This document shows, piece by piece, positions 63,619 through 64,000 of a stretch of 64,000 nucleotides of DNA. Both the position numbers and the translations under genes were made by a program. Source of the DNA: Pisolithus tinctorius (taxonomy: Eukaryota > Basidiomycota > Agaricomycetes > Boletales > Pisolithaceae); assembly GCA_024663395.1 (NCBI GenBank), contig JANFAH010000002.1, positions 1,674,001 to 1,738,000 on the forward strand, read 5' to 3'. The number at the start of each line of letters is the position of its first letter. The first letter of the stretch is position 1. The notes beneath the pieces were generated by a model. It was not told the origin of the DNA, did no database searches, and saw nothing but the letters and a program-made list of their open reading frames with translations.

Positions 63619-64000
63619 TCATAGACAACGTGAGTGCTCAAGGTTTGATGTGTGATGGCTTCGTACGTTCTGCGCCCAAAATGGAGCCGATAAGTCGGAT
63701 TCGAAGATGGCATCCGTCGGTGACACTACGTCTTGCATCAAAACGACAAGTCTAGATCTTCCTCTCGGAATCGACAGTGGCACAATACAGCACAACGATA
63801 CGAAGTCTCCGGATTGCTGGTTTTCGTTGGCAGTCGGACCGGTGGGGTTCCCCTCGACGGCTCCGTACCTGGACAACTCAACAAGAGCAAAGCTCCAATT
63901 GCACACCAGGGTTACCGAGAACGTGCCTACATTATATTGGTCACTTTCTGTCAGTTCCACGGGCACAAATGCCAGCAGCTCTATTTTTTCTCATTGGGGC
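63619..64000. other. Ambiguous open region, cut by window end
   Basis: The sequence is almost the same as 27812-28200. It is open on both strands, with no domain that I recognise. The tail-anchored gene of unit H would be expected just outside the window. Confidence 0.3.

Noticed and set aside
1..64000. tRNA or rRNA genes
   Set aside because: I saw no convincing cloverleaf A/B-box pairs or rRNA sequence by eye; a tRNAscan run would be decisive.

Overview
The window reads as nuclear DNA of a filamentous basidiomycete, most likely an Agaricomycete. The evidence is introns of 48-79 bases with GT/AG ends, HET-domain proteins, 45-residue TPR repeats of the DLDEAI..RPPGHP type, and an Rqt4/TRIP4-type zinc-finger gene. 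No species can be named from sequence alone.

The backbone is a tandem array of large intronless plus-strand genes, each with N-terminal TPR repeats and a C-terminal HET (heterokaryon incompatibility) domain. Copies are A (1-1490, cut by the window edge), B (4565-6829), C (10457-12694), D (a 3' fragment, 16330-16879), E (21746-25228), F (33492-36464), G (44216-47050) and H (57562-61191). All except D are open throughout. They differ mainly in TPR number: about 5, 5, 12, 9, 8 and 13 in B, C, E, F, G and H. The central TPRs are exact 135-bp units. No nucleotide-binding (NACHT/NB-ARC) segment is visible, so the layout differs from the usual fungal HET-NACHT-repeat receptors.

Region 1-13000 holds an older part of the array: HET A, B and C separated by badly decayed remnants. 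Region 13000-16900 is a boundary with the only single-copy gene, a metallo-beta-lactamase-fold hydrolase, between a coiled-coil gene remnant, an unrecognised Lys-rich reading frame and the HET D fragment. Region 17100-64000 is a younger array of about 10-12 kb units. Each unit carries a HET gene, a repeat element with inverted ends, a minus-strand membrane-protein pseudogene, a divergent small gene, a minus-strand tail-anchored protein gene, and then either a plus-strand membrane-protein pseudogene or a convergent pair made of a coiled-coil gene and a zf-C2HC5 gene. Units E and H are near-identical, and F and G are sister copies that share stops, frameshifts and deletion junctions.

The passenger genes have mostly decayed (about 13 membrane-protein pieces and four broken small genes), while the HET genes remain open over 745-1209 codons. 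With the variable, homogenised repeats this looks like a non-self recognition (allorecognition or defence) gene cluster evolving by unequal crossing-over. That role is inference from the families and the layout. Small insertions, including a 172-bp element with an 8-bp target duplication and a possible LTR-retrotransposon fragment, add to the turnover.
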